From: Neurospora intermedia | Lineage: Eukaryota; Ascomycota; Sordariomycetes; Sordariales; Sordariaceae | DNA length: 64,000 bases | Direction of reading: 5' to 3' | Assembly (NCBI GenBank): GCA_037102815.1 | Contig: BTPP01000002.1 | Location: 1,860,001 to 1,924,000, forward strand | Part shown: piece by piece, positions 30,019-41,496 of the stretch | Numbering within the stretch: position 1 is the stretch's first letter | How the letters are laid out: every line of letters starts with the position of its first letter | The notes under the pieces: model-generated | What the model was told of the DNA's origin: nothing | The model's database searches: none | Seen by the model: the letters and a program-made list of their open reading frames with translations, nothing else | Program-made: the position numbers and the translations under genes

Positions 30019-31463
30019 AGCTAGCTAGCTTACCCCCTCCACCGAGCGTCTGTCTGTCGGTCTGTCAAGGTAGTCTTGTTCCTATTTATTTCGACTCAGT
30101 GTTTTTTTTTTCTTTTTTTCCCTGGACACTATTCTAGACGGCGCACGGGAGTGATTGGTTGGTTAGTTGGTTAGTAGCAGGCTACTTATGCCCCTTTTCC
30201 TCCTCCTGATAGAACTCTTGGAAGAAGAGAAAAGAAGGAAGCGGTTGTTCTTCTGAATGTTATAGACAATAGACGTGTGGGTCATGACTGTCCTCCTACA
30301 TACTCCATGGTTAGAAGACGTTGTGTCGCTAGGTAATCCGCAAGGCTCTTCTGTCGGGTTTCGGAACCTTGACTGAGGCTGAGGAAAATCTTGCATAAGG
30401 CAACATATGTTGTATCACGGACGTCGTTGCCTGTTGTTTCTCACGGACAGATAAGAGGGCGCGATTGATGGGACCTCGGCTTTTGGCTCCCCCCAAACCC
30501 TTGGATTGCAGTAAATTGATTGATCGGGTTGAAGAAGGCTTGGTAAAATCTCGTCCAAATAGAGGCAGGTGACCTTCTTGCAGTGAAGAACATGAAAATG
30601 GATTGGATGCATTCTAGTTTTCTTGGATATGGCGGAAGGAGCTTTACGAACCAATGCTCGTTACTCCGCATGTCCAGCTGGTGACACATGATAGAAAACA
30701 TCCCAGTGGCTTGTAGGCTAGGCGTGATGTAAAAACACTAGTCTAGTGCTGTGATGACCCGACTCCCGAAAGCTGACTTTTTACTTCCGATTTACCGGTC
30801 AACACCTCAATTTCTACAGAGCTAGTCATCTGCGAACATTTGATAGCATCATGTTGTGCCATCTTCTCGTCCATATGCTGCCTCCATCAGCTAGATCTGC
30901 AGCTTCGGAAATCTTCCAAGAGGGTGTAACAGACGCAGACCGAACTACTAGTTTCCCCAATACTACTACCGCACTTCTCGCCCAGTGTCCAATCGAGACT
31001 TGATAAGGCTATCGCTTACATAGACCAAGCATATTTTCCATGCATGTATACGAGAGCTGAATGAGCGACTGGTGCGCTTCTGGCTTTTTGAATCATCGCT
31101 CTGGAGTCGAACGGGACGAGCGATGTTGACAAGGCATACAGAATAAGATAGCCAGGAAAGCAAATCTTGTTTTCTTATCCGAGGCAAAGCCAAAGGTACC
31201 CCGGATTGACTTTGCGTTGTTTTGTTCTGCATCGCCGGAGCGGGATCACTAAAGTCATGCCGCTGACGGTTGGCATATCGCTTTTGTGTTCCCCATGGGG
31301 AAACACAGAGTAAGGGGGGTGGATTGGCAAACATGCTCACCCGTTGTAGGAAACCTCTATAAAGCGAGGACACCCGGACATCCGACCGCCTAGGTACTGT
31401 GATGTTGGGCCTGAGTACCTTGCTTGCTCGTTTCGTTCCTGTCTTCAGTTACCCAGCTTCAAG
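30019..31463. other. Intergenic, no gene supported
   Basis: Only unconvincing frames (for example 135 codons at 30966-31373 on the minus strand, with no domains). The last 100 bases serve as promoter of the secreted-protein gene. Confidence 0.5.
31358..31364 (+). promoter_or_regulatory. TATA box of the secreted-protein gene
   Basis: TATAAAG lies 100 bases upstream of the ATG at 31464, within the spacing usual for regulated fungal genes. Confidence 0.45.
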
Positions 31464-32171
31464 ATGAGGCTTTTCCTCAGCCTTACGGCCCTCATTGCCG
31501 TCGCAACAGCTTGCATGATCCCAAGCACACCACTGTCTAACAATATCACCAGCCATTTCCGTGTCCAAGTCCAAAATGCCTCCTATCCTCAAGTCCACAA
31601 CAAGTACATGAACCTGATGGTCTCCGGAGGTGGTGACCGGCACCTGTACGTTGGAGGGTCACCGCAAGTGGGCGACACTACTACCAACCTGCTTCTCATC
31701 AAGGGTTCGCTCAACTGGGTCTCCATCAATGCTGTCATTGGCGGCGAGGTGAGTTCGTCGTAATTCCTACCTATGGAGAAGACATTCGTCCAAGAGTTTG
31801 AGTTGACTTTTCTGGACATAGGAATCCAACGTCGACGACACTGTCAAGATGTTCATGACGGAACGTGGCGATCCGAGAGCTCTCTTCCAGCCGACGTACG
31901 CTTGCAATCCGGATAACGACAGCTTGCAGGTCGAGTTGCGGTTTGTGGGGAAGCAGAATGCGCCGGCTGGAGGCTGGATTTGTGTGCGGCCATCGTTCGA
32001 TAACAGTCATGAGTTCCGGTACTATCCTCCGGGAAACACAAGTAAGTTCTGGCATGTCCAATTGCCGGGAGATTCTGTGATATGGCTAGCTGATTAACCC
32101 ATGATGAACAAACAGAGTCCGATCCGAACCGATTCTGCATCAAAGTGACACTGGTTGCCGTTCCCACGTAA
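31464..32171 (+). CDS. Small secreted protein of unknown function, 186 aa
   Basis: Exons 31464-31748, 31822-32041 and 32116-32171; both introns are GT-AG and keep the frame. Residues 1-17 form a clear signal peptide (MRLFLSLTALIAVATAC). The mature part contains NNITSHFRVQVQNASYPQVH with two N-glycosylation sequons, a Gly-rich VSGGGDRHLYVGG, CNPDNDSLQVELRF, GGWICVRPSFDN and a C-terminal FCIKVTLVAVP. Three cysteines in the mature part (CNPD, ICVR, FCIK) plus the one at the signal cleavage site could form disulphides. I do not recognise the family. The layout (beta-rich, about 170 mature residues, a TATA box) suggests an extracellular protein expressed under particular conditions. Confidence 0.85.
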
Positions 32172-33314
32172 ACAGGGATATCGTAAAGATCATCGGAGAG
32201 GACGGAAAATAATATCCTAAGGGAAGTTCAGTTGATGATGCGCAAGGCTGGATAAAAATGGATCAAAGGAAGTGGTTGCCCTGGCGATGGGTCCAGATGT
32301 TTTGTTTACCCCTGAGGGGATCCACACCCAGCAACTCAAGGTACAGCCACACTGGCCATGGTGTTGACAGTTCAATGTTGTCTCAATTGACTTGTTGCTG
32401 CCACGAGTGGGCATAAATTGACACGATTTCCGCCCGGTCGATCTATGGTACGTCTTGATTAATGAACACCAACTAGGAATGAAACGAGCAATGAGAAGGC
32501 TCTTCGTAAACACGTGTGTGACTGAAGCGCAACTATCCACGACACCAAAAGCTCAGCCCTGAAGCGGCCGAGCGGATGGTGTTCTGGTGACTGCGCCACA
32601 GAATGCAAGGTAAGCAGCTAGAGCGAACAGCGGACAGTGCTGATCGCGTGCAATGACGTGCGCTGGTGTGTTGGGCTGACAAGATGCACAAGTCCAAGAC
32701 ACTGTTGTAGCCTTGTCGATTGATGGAAGAAGGGCTGAGACATGGAAGCGCCGAGTAAAGAGCCCATCAACCAAGTTGCTGTTGGCGACAACGATTTGTA
32801 AGAAGAGTACGAGGAGGATATGGGATTGACACTTGGGATTGTCATACGATCAGACGCAAGTCTCCAGAGTCTCTGAACAAAAGGGAAAAAAGATTGCGAA
32901 TCGAGGTCACCATATCCATTCAGCTGAATAGTGGTGGATGGCGGGGTCAATAGGACCCCTAGTCGCCGTTCGCGTCATCGGCGGGACCTGACAAATGGAG
33001 ACTTTTCTTACATCATCAAAAACGGGACGACGGGGAACATCGAGAAGGCTCCACCACTGTTGACGGATATGCTCCCGTAAGCTTTTGCGCAGTGGACGGG
33101 ACAAGACAAGGGCAGCTTCAGTTCAGCAGTTCCCATGTGCCGCCGTTGCGTGATTGTACCGTACCCGTACCGTTTTTTTTTTGAGGCAGCCATCGGCTCT
33201 CGGTGCAGTCACAGAGCGCTTTGGGTGGTCTGGTGAAAAAAAGAGGCTCAGCCTTCCATCCATCTGTTGGAATTTACCGTAAAAAACCCCTCTTCCCCTC
33301 AACTCTCCTACACC
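32172..33314. other. Intergenic, no gene supported
   Basis: 1.1 kb with only short overlapping frames, mostly on the minus strand and without protein features. An 11-base T run at 33172-33182 and CT-rich DNA precede the thioredoxin start. Confidence 0.5.
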
Positions 33315-34119
33315 ATGTTCTCCTCCAGATTCATTAGACCTGCCGCCAGCACTTTTGCCAGAGCTACTACTCCTCGCCCTATCATCACCAATACCCCTTC
33401 AATTGCTTCCCGCTTTTTCACCACTTCGTCGCCCAAGATGACTATCCACAACATTGCTACGTGAGTTCTAATCTGTCGCTTTTTTTTCCTTCCCGAGGCT
33501 GTGTGTGAAACATAAAATCGCCAGCCAGCTTAGCAGCCAGCCTTGATGGGTTCCCGTCTACCTACCTACCAATATGACCCTAATGAACTGACAATATCTC
33601 GATATAACAGCGTCGAGGAGTTCAAGGAGGCCATTGCCAAGAACCCCATCGTTGTCCTTGACGCTTTCGCTACCTGGTGCGGTCCTTGCAAGGCTATCGC
33701 TCCCACTATCGCCAAGTACGTTCCCGCTCCCGATTCCAATAGTTCCAGCCCCAACAACAGCCTTGTGCTCTTGTAGCATGCATACACACGCACACACATA
33801 TACTCCCTTTCTATCCTACCGTGATCTACGACGCGCGAGCGCGAGCGAAACATTCCCGCCCAGCTTTTTCCATACGAACAAAACAATGCACTTACTGACT
33901 AATCCTTGCTTGCTTGGAAAAAGGTGGTCCGAGGAGCCTCAGTTCAAGGACACCGTCTACTTCGCCAAGTTCGACGTCGACGCCCTTCCCGACCTCGCCC
34001 AGGAGCTCGGCATCCGCGCCATGCCCACTTTCGTCATCTTCAAGGACGGCGACAAGGCTGACGAGTTCGTCGGTGCCAACCCCCCTGGTCTCCTGGCCAC
34101 CATCAACAAGGCGCTTTAA
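33315..34119 (+). CDS. Thioredoxin with N-terminal presequence, 148 aa
   Basis: Exons 33315-33460, 33611-33715 and 33924-34119; introns of 150 and 208 nt are GT-AG and frame-keeping. Residues 1-41 are rich in Arg, Ser and Thr without acidic residues (MFSSRFIRPAASTFARATT, ending FFTTSSPK), as in a mitochondrial presequence. The thioredoxin fold follows from MTIHNIATVEEF, with active site WCGPCK, then FAKFDVDALPDLAQELGIRAMPTF (cis-Pro after Met), IFKDGDK and GANPPGL. Starting at the second in-frame ATG (33438) would give a 107-aa protein of standard cytosolic thioredoxin length, so one gene may serve two compartments. Thioredoxin reduces protein disulphides using thioredoxin reductase and NADPH. 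Confidence 0.94.
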
Positions 34120-34454
34120 ATAAAGAGCAGAGATATGGAATAGATACAACAGGATGATACCTAGAAATAGATAGGGAAATGCAAAGTTTAAGCAATTCGG
34201 AACGGCACTTTGTGTGTGAGCGCCTACCTACATGCGCGCATGTGAGTGAGCAGGGCTGGGAAGTGAGGCTGTCTGGATAGGTATGCTGTGGTTAGAGTGT
34301 CATTCATGGTTACATACATGACTGCAACTTACTTACCATTGCAGCATGACCACGATGGAGACTGCTGTCGGTACCCAACCACGATTCATGGCCCGAAACG
34401 AGAAAAAGGAAAGACTAGAAACGGTACTGGAAACACTTGTGTACCTATCAAGCC
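34120..34454. other. Convergent 3' region
   Basis: Short space between the thioredoxin stop and the 3' end of the minus-strand membrane-protein gene. AATAAA at 34119-34124 overlaps the thioredoxin stop and is probably too close to be its signal. Confidence 0.45.
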
Positions 34455-37049
34455 TTACTTCCCCAACGTCGTCAACTGTACTAAATTCGGCGTCCTCCTC
34501 AATTGCTTTACATCCCCTTCAAACCCAAACCTATATACCGTTCGTCCCCCTCCCGCTCCGTCTCCCACCTCCAGCCGACCATTACCAGCTCCAGCATCAA
34601 CAACCCCATACCCCATCCTCCACCCCTTAACTTCCTTCGGCACCGTATTACCACCACCTGAAGCACTACTATCGGTACTATTAGTCCACCTCACCCTCCC
34701 CAACCCGCTCCCCCTCGTGGCCGCCACGATGTTCGAAAATTTGGTATCCCTCACCACCCCTCCATTCTCCCTCAGCGCCAGCGCTCCCACCACCACCCCC
34801 GACACCGCCAGGGCAATCGAAATACTATACACAATCCACAACAACCGTACATTAAACTTATACACGAACGCCATACAAAACTTAGTGCAAGGGTACAAAT
34901 AAGGCCTCTACTAATCCATCAATAGCGACGGCTAGTAATTGGCGTCCGGCGCATTAAACGTCACGCCCGACTGTTCCCCGGGCTTCGCCGCCCAGACTAC
35001 GCTCGCAAACTGGGGATGTCCTAGTACCGAAAGGATAATATCCTTATAAAATTTTTGGATCCGCCGCTGGATATCCGGGTACGGGAAATAGTTATTTCCA
35101 AAATCGAGGAGGCGCGAGGTCTGGATAGCCTTGGTATTGGCGATGGGGTTAACGAGGTCGCGGTCGTCGCCGATGCCCACCGTGCCGTTGATCTGGTCGC
35201 GCAGCATGAACCCCAACGAGTGGTAGGCGGCTGTGCGCCGGTATTGCGGAACCGAAGTGGGGAGGATGTAGTTGTCGGTGGGCGTAGCGGTGACGTTGTC
35301 GGCGGTGCCGTCGTTGGCGTCAATGTGCGGGGTGTAAGTCGTGTTGATGACGGGGCGGAGGTAGGTCACGTTGGCCACGGTGGTGGTTTGGGCGGCGCCG
35401 GTGTAGTTGATTCGCACCGTGTAGTTGGATTCGTAGTTCTCGCAGGCGAAGATGTGCGGGACGAAGGACGTGTTCCAGGCTGGGTCGGAGGGGTTGGAGG
35501 GCACCGACGGAAGGGTGGTGCCCCTGGTGTCGTTGGCCTTGGACAGCGCGTCGGCGAGGGTGACGTAGCCGAGCCAGATGATGGGCTCGGTGCGGAAGGC
35601 GCCGAGGTGTTTGGGAAAGGGGGGGTTCATTGTTGGTCGGCCGCCGATGCCGACTTCTTTCATTTGGGTGGTGGAGTATTCGCCGCCACTGGTGAAGGCG
35701 TAGTAAGTGAATTTTCCCCTAGGGAGGAGGACGTCCATGTTGAAGGGCGGCGCGATGCTTCCGGATTCTTGAGTTAGGTTGTTGACATTGGAATTAACCC
35801 CATTGCCCAGTTCGGTACACTTGTACGCTGGGGCAATGAACTGGATCTCGAAAGAGCAGTTCCAACCAGTCCCGCAGGTTTCGATAGGTGCGTTCCTTCT
35901 CATGACGGCCTCCTCGAGAAAGGAGCCAATAGTGGCTGTATTCTGGAAAGTAGGGCTGGGTGCGGTGTAGTAGTCGAACCATCCGGGAGTGTTTTTCTCT
36001 GGTTCCTTGGTGGTGTTCCATAGAGACAGGGGAATCTCAAATAGCCGGTCAATCTTCGGAGGTTGCCGCCACTCGTAGGTCTCTTCGAATGTGAGATTCA
36101 GCGTCCGCACCTCCGGACACGAGGTTGAGATTGTCATCTGCCTGGGAACAACAAGAAGCGTGTTGGAAGTAAGGACTACCACGAGTGGTGCCAGCCTTGC
36201 ACTCGTGTAAGAATATAGTTTGACACTATCAAAAAGGGGGTAAACATACCAGACATATGCCGCTAGCAACGCCGCCACTTTTGCGCTTTGAACCATCTCC
36301 CAACTCGTCACAGCCTGTAAGTCCTCCGTGGCCGAGAACAAGGCATCCAAGGCGCCCACAGTCATGAATCGTTTCCGGACCGTTGTCCATACCCGCTGCT
36401 TGAAAGCCACGATGACCGCGGCGCTTAGGCCTGCTTTCGCTCCGAAGGCTAACATTGTTCCATAGCGCATCATCTTGATTTGGTCCGTGGCTGGCCGCCC
36501 GTCGAAAGACCAGTAGTAAAAGTGATGGGAAGCAGCACATGCAACGCCGAAGAGTAGGCACAGGTACATGTTCCATGACTTCCTCCATCGCCACGGCCAG
36601 CAGGCGCAACTGGAGAGCCTTTGTCGGGACCGTCGAGCTGTTGAACTCCTGATGACAGGAGGGGAATCCAGGCTCTGCAAAGTCAAGGGAACAGTTGAAA
36701 AGTCAACTGGCTTGGATGTCCCTTTGGCCTGCTGTTGCCATTGATTTTCCTGTAGGAGTTTGGTCTTATCATCATGCCGCTGATAGATCGAGCCAGGAGG
36801 GACAACTGAGGCATCTGGGTGCGGAGAAACGTCGTGAATGCTGTATGGTGTAGCGAGTCCATCACCGTATTCGGCGTCATATTGGGTATTCCCGTAAGCA
36901 GTCTGCCCGCTATCTGGTGGGTGCTCGTGGTGTTGGGAGAAGTGATTCCCGCTTTCGTTGGGTATGGGACTGCCTCGTGTGGGCGTGTGAGGATTAGAAG
37001 CCCAATCCCTGAAGGAAAGGACCTCTTCCTGGCCGGGTGTGTTCGACAT
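34455..37049 (-). CDS. Multi-pass membrane protein with large glycosylated loop, 845 aa
   Basis: Proposed exons 37049-34965 and 34907-34455. The first frame alone gives 705 residues to a TAG at 34932. A 57-nt GTGACG...GTAG intron (34964-34908) removes that stop and joins in frame to RPYLYPCTKFCMAF. The N-terminus (1-150) is polar. Four membrane segments lie at about 157-178, 194-214, 258-273 and 285-303. A loop of about 400 residues with many NxT/S sequons (NLTFEET, NNLTQES, NDT, NYT) and several cysteines follows. The second exon supplies a last membrane segment at about 718-741 (LLWIVYSISIALAVSGVVV) and a cytosolic tail. This layout occurs in a large family of fungal membrane proteins without known function. 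The donor is weak, so the 705-residue form is an alternative. Confidence 0.75.
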
Positions 37050-38628
37050 TTCAGCAGATTGATCGGTTGAAGACGAGGGCCACTAGTGAACATCTCATCG
37101 TAATCTAGTCTGCATGGTGTTAATCCACATTAAACGTTGGGCAAGAACAGAATAGACACTCAAAGAGTCGACCGTGATCACCCATGTACGGTATGATGGC
37201 CCGTCGATCATTGAAGCGATGAAAACATCTGAAGGTATGTAAGCACTGGCTTTTTCCATGTCAACGAAGCGCAATGGAACTGAGTGAGACGAGAGAGACC
37301 CAGTGCTTGGTCACGTCAGCCTTCGGAAGCGTGGTTTTGCTGGGGCACACAACTGTTCCCAGCTGAACGGCGGGGCGTTACGCGACTTGTCCGCTGTGGC
37401 CTGCCACTCATTGATAAAATATCTACAAATATGTCAGATATTAGGATGAGACCATTGGCCCATTCTCAGGGATAGTTGCGCCGCCCCGTTTCGGCCGGGT
37501 CTCTATAGTTGGACTTTGAGCCGTTGAGTGGGCATATCCATCATCGTTGTCACTGTGGCTGTGTGACACAGAGAGGAAGGGAGGATGGTGTAGAGCCAGT
37601 CCTCTTGTTAGAGGGTGGCTGGTCAGGACAATGTCCGACGATCTCGCTCATGAGCCAATCCCAGGGATGGTGAACGCCGCAAGTTCGAGGTTTTGGTTGT
37701 CAAATGGAAGATGGCTATCATTTGACATGTGTGTTCGTTGGGATGATCGAAGCTGGGCAATTGAATAAGCGATGGATAAGTACCATCTGGGGAAACAGTC
37801 CCACATGCCAACGTGTTCAGCCCTACGCCGTGAGAGTCACACCGTCGAGGCACCGATATCGCCCATGCAGGTGATGACGTGGGTATCTTACGGTGTCTAT
37901 TCGGCCGTCTGTGTCCCTCATAGCGTTCGAATTTGAGCCATCTGCCCAGGATGAAGACTTCGAGAGGTGGTGTATCACAAGTTGACCAGAAACAAAGAGG
38001 AAGAGTGAGGTTGAAGTTCAGCGGGGTTCACACTCGGATTGCGGGGACATTGGCGTTGAGACGAGCCGTACCTAAACGGGAGGGAGCGTTCCGCAAGCGT
38101 CAGTCAACCCGAGCGCTGCGGTTAAAGTTGCCCGTAGCGACGTGGGAGAACGGGCTAGTAATCTGCTACCTCTAGGGCGCGCCTTTAACAACGGCCCAGG
38201 GGGCCTAGACCCCTAACGGTACAGTGAATGCTACAGTATGCGGGGACATATTGAACCGCGCCGTTAACAAAAAGGTTGACATATTGGGCCGAGTGTCATG
38301 TCGGAGAACAGGTCTCAACTATCATGACGATGAAGATAGATGTACCTAAGATAGGAACCGGGCCTATAGGACCTCTGGCACCCTGGATCGTCCGGTCGCT
38401 GCGGCAGAATCCATTAGTGTAAAGAAAGATAAGAGAACGAGATTGGGGATTTCATTTCTAGTTTGGGGTTTGATCATGTTGATATGATTCATCCCGCAAA
38501 GGAAAAGTAGTACATATACAGGCTGAATAGACCCGAAGTTTTTCTTTTCATTTGACTCATTGTGAACATCTTCTATACTCCCTGTTGACCTCAAGAATCT
38601 GTCCTCGCCTCTGGTTACATTATCCACA
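37050..38628. other. Intergenic with possible transposon-end fragments
   Basis: No gene supported. Bases 38160-38300 contain repeated short strings (TGCGGGGACAT at 38040 and 38239; GACATATTG at 38245 and 38278) and GC-rich palindromic pieces such as GGGGGCCTAGACCCC. These might be remnants of a small DNA transposon. Confidence 0.4.
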
Positions 38629-39858
38629 ATGTCCACGATTGTTGTTGTAGGGTATGTCTCACACAATCCCCGGTATCGGCTTGAGAAGCTTCATGTACGC
38701 GAGACATCATCACACACACAATAGTCTCACAACCACTTGTCGTCGTCGTCATCACACTCACTAACCCAATGACATTCATCGCACAGCGCCGGCGTGAGCG
38801 GCCTTACTTGCGCCCTTCAACTAGCCAAGCAAGGAGCAAACACCATCACCGTAGTAGCCAAGCACATGCCCGGCGACTATGACCCGGAGTACACCTCTCC
38901 CTTCGCGGGCGCCAACGTCCTGCCCATGGCCCCCGAATACAACCGCTGGGAAGGCGAAACCTGGCCGGAACTGAAAAAGCTTGCCGAGACCTGTCCCGAA
39001 GCCGGCATCCACTTCCAAAAGGCCGTCCTCTACCGACGCCCTCAAGACGAAGAAGCCTCCGCCGGCCTCGCGGGCCCCTTGGCCGAAGGCCTCTTCGTGC
39101 GCAACCCGTGGTTCAAAGACGTGATGCCCGACTACGTCGACTTACCGGCCTCCGAGGTGCCAGAGGGCATGTCCTCCGCCTCCTCTTTTACTTCGGTCTG
39201 CATCAACACGGCCATCTACCTCCCCTGGCTGGTGGGCCAGTGCCGGGCACGCGGCGTGGTGTTTAAGCGGGCCGTGCTCAAGCACATCTCCGACGCCGCC
39301 AAGTTGAGCCATACAGGGCGCAAGCCGGATATCATCATCAACGCCACGGGCTTGTTGAGTTGTCGGCTGGGCGGCGTCATGGACCAAAAAGTAATGCCCG
39401 CGCGCGGTCAGGTGGTGTTAGTCCGCAACGAGGCGACGCCGAACATGGTGTGCACGAGCGGTACGGACGACGGGAACGACGACGAGTTGTGCTACATTAT
39501 GCAGCGAGCTGCAGGTGGGGGCACAGTTCTTGGAGGTACCTACATGAAGGGCAACTGGGACAGCGTGCCGGATCCGAACATTGCGACGAGGATCATGAAG
39601 CGTGCCGTGGAGGCGTGTCCGGCGTTGACGGGTGGCAAAGGTATCGAGGCGCTGGATGTCATTAGGCATGCGGTGGGGCTGAGGCCGTATAGAGAGGGCG
39701 GCGTGAGGATCGAGAAGGAGAACATTAATGGGACGTGGGTGGTGCACAACTATGGACATGGCGGATGGGGATATCAGGGCAGCTGGGGGTGTGCGTTTAG
39801 GGTGCAGGAGCTGGTGGATGAGATTAAGAGTGAGTTGAAGGTTGGCTCTAAGATCTAG
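38629..39858 (+). CDS. D-amino-acid oxidase, peroxisomal, 364 aa
   Basis: A 23-nt first exon (38629-38651: MSTIVVVG) is joined through a 135-nt GTATGT...CAG intron to 38787-39858. This completes the FAD-binding motif VVVGAGVSGL. Other DAAO signatures are YTSPFAGANVLPM (the FAD/active-site loop), INTAIYLPWLVGQC, NATGLLSCRLGGV, PARGQVVLVRN, and the C-terminal VGLRPYREGGVRIE with the substrate-binding Arg, followed by HNYGHGGWGYQGSWGCA. The enzyme deaminates D-amino acids oxidatively, producing H2O2. The C-terminal tripeptide SKI fits a type 1 peroxisomal signal. Length is standard (about 345-365). It is convergent with the 3-hydroxyisobutyrate dehydrogenase gene. Confidence 0.96.
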
Positions 39859-40194
39859 TTTAGAGTGTTGGAATGACTGGATGAATAATGAAGGTTTTAG
39901 AAAATAGTGTGGTAGAAACTATCTCTGGTTCAAGTTCAATGAATGTGCTACCTCCGTGGCATCTGCACAAGAATTTTTGGCCATCATCACCTTCACAGAC
40001 CATCTTGACTTATAAACACGAACAAACCACAAGCAAGGATAGATCACGGCTAATGATGGCTAGTCCGCGAGGGCAGAACAGTTTGCATAAGATGACTGGT
40101 AGACCTTGGAGGAAACAAACAAAAGCAGGAAATCACGGAGGTTGATCAAAGATTGAGTAAAGTAAAGTCAGAGGGTATTAGTATTTAGTATTAT
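39859..40194. other. Convergent 3' region
   Basis: 336 bp, AT-rich, between the stops of the D-amino-acid oxidase and 3-hydroxyisobutyrate dehydrogenase genes; no gene seen. Confidence 0.5.
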
Positions 40195-41496
40195 CTACTC
40201 CTTTCCGCCCAACCACCGATAGACTACCGAAAAGTCTCTGCCCTTGCATCGCTCTTCAGACTCGGCAGTCTCGTACACCTCCGAGGCTTTGTCTGCTAGC
40301 ACAAGCTTAGCATCGGCTTCCTTGGCTGCCAGGATGGCCAGCCTCAGGTCCTTGCGCATCAGTCCTATTCCAAAACCGCCTTGATAGTCGCGATTAGCCG
40401 GGGCAGTCTTTACGACGCCTGGCACAGGATTGTTGACTTCACTGGGCCAGCACTTTCCAGTGCTGACATTTATCACGCTGGCGAGCACCTTCGGATCAAG
40501 GCCCCATCGGGCACCGAGGTTCATAGCCTCTGCAGTAGCAATATTCTCAATTGCTAGCAGGTAGTTGTTGGCAAGCTTCGCCGCCAGACCCGCTCCCTGA
40601 GGACCGCAGTGCAATACCCGCTTACCCATGCGCTGCAGGACGAGTTCAGACCTCGCGACAAGGGAGTCAGGGGCACCAAGCATAAACGTCAATGTACCAG
40701 CGGTAGCTCCGACAACACCGCCTGACATGGGGGCATCGACAAAGTGACCCTGTCCGTTAGGGAGAGCCTTGTCTACCGCGGCCGCAACCTCACGCGAGGA
40801 CGTGGGGTCGATGGTCGAGCAGTCAATGAACAGACGAGGACCAGGACGGGGAGGTAGCTCATCCTTGAGGATCGACTCGTATGTTGCCTTGACATGCTGA
40901 GGTTCGGGCAAGCATGTTACAACCGTGTCCTATGTCAAGATCCCAGTTAGTCTTGGGTCGCCATTGACATTGAATGATGACAAAGAACTGAGTGATGGCT
41001 TTTTTCAGAGGATTGGCTTATGTTGTATAACGATAATCACTTCAAAGCCCAGCAAAACGCTGGGCCCAACTTAGAAAAACTCATGAATTGGAACAAACTC
41101 ATCATAAAAGCTTTTGGGAAGAGGGAATCAAGGCTGAGGGCAAGAGTGTGACGTACCGCTTCTCTCGACGCATCGGCTGCACTGTCCGCCACGTGAACGG
41201 AAGCTCCTCCGGCTTGCTGTGCTGACATCTCCTGGGCGAGCTTTTCAGCCGCACCCCGGTTGATGTCGTACAGGCGAATAGTATCGCTTGGTGGAAGCTT
41301 GGATTGTAGGTTTCTAGCCATCTGATAGCCCTATAGTCCGAGTGTTAGCAACCTATTCCGAGTAGAAGCACAGGTGTAGGAGACGTACCATTTGGCCTAG
41401 GCCAATAAAGGCATAGTTATCCAAGCGCAGCGCCGTGGACGAGAAGGTCCGGCGTTGAGCAAGCAGCTGCTTGCAAAATCTCGTGTTTGCCCTCAT
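40195..41496 (-). CDS. 3-hydroxyisobutyrate dehydrogenase, mitochondrial, 338 aa
   Basis: Exons 41496-41389, 41330-41157 and 40929-40195. All junctions are GT-AG in phase 0, and splicing restores IGLGQM-GYQMARNLQ and SREA-DTVVTCLPEP. The N-terminus (MRANTRFCKQLLAQRRTF) is a mitochondrial presequence. The Rossmann dinucleotide loop is YAFIGLGQMGYQMARNL. The substrate loop is FVDAPMSGGVVGATAGTLTFM, and the catalytic lysine lies in GAGLAAKLANNYLLA. The C-terminal helical domain has WGLDPKVLASVIN, STGKCW, and GFGIGLMRKDLRLA. It oxidises 3-hydroxyisobutyrate to methylmalonate semialdehyde with NAD+ in valine breakdown. Length matches the family (about 330-340). Confidence 0.97.

Noticed and set aside
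34288-34902. 204-codon plus-strand frame, Pro/Thr-rich
   Set aside because: Antisense of the second exon of the membrane protein, which has a membrane helix and family-like YPC motif.
35055-35777. 240-codon plus-strand frame rich in Gly/Val/Asp
   Set aside because: Antisense of the glycosylated loop of the membrane protein; no domain.
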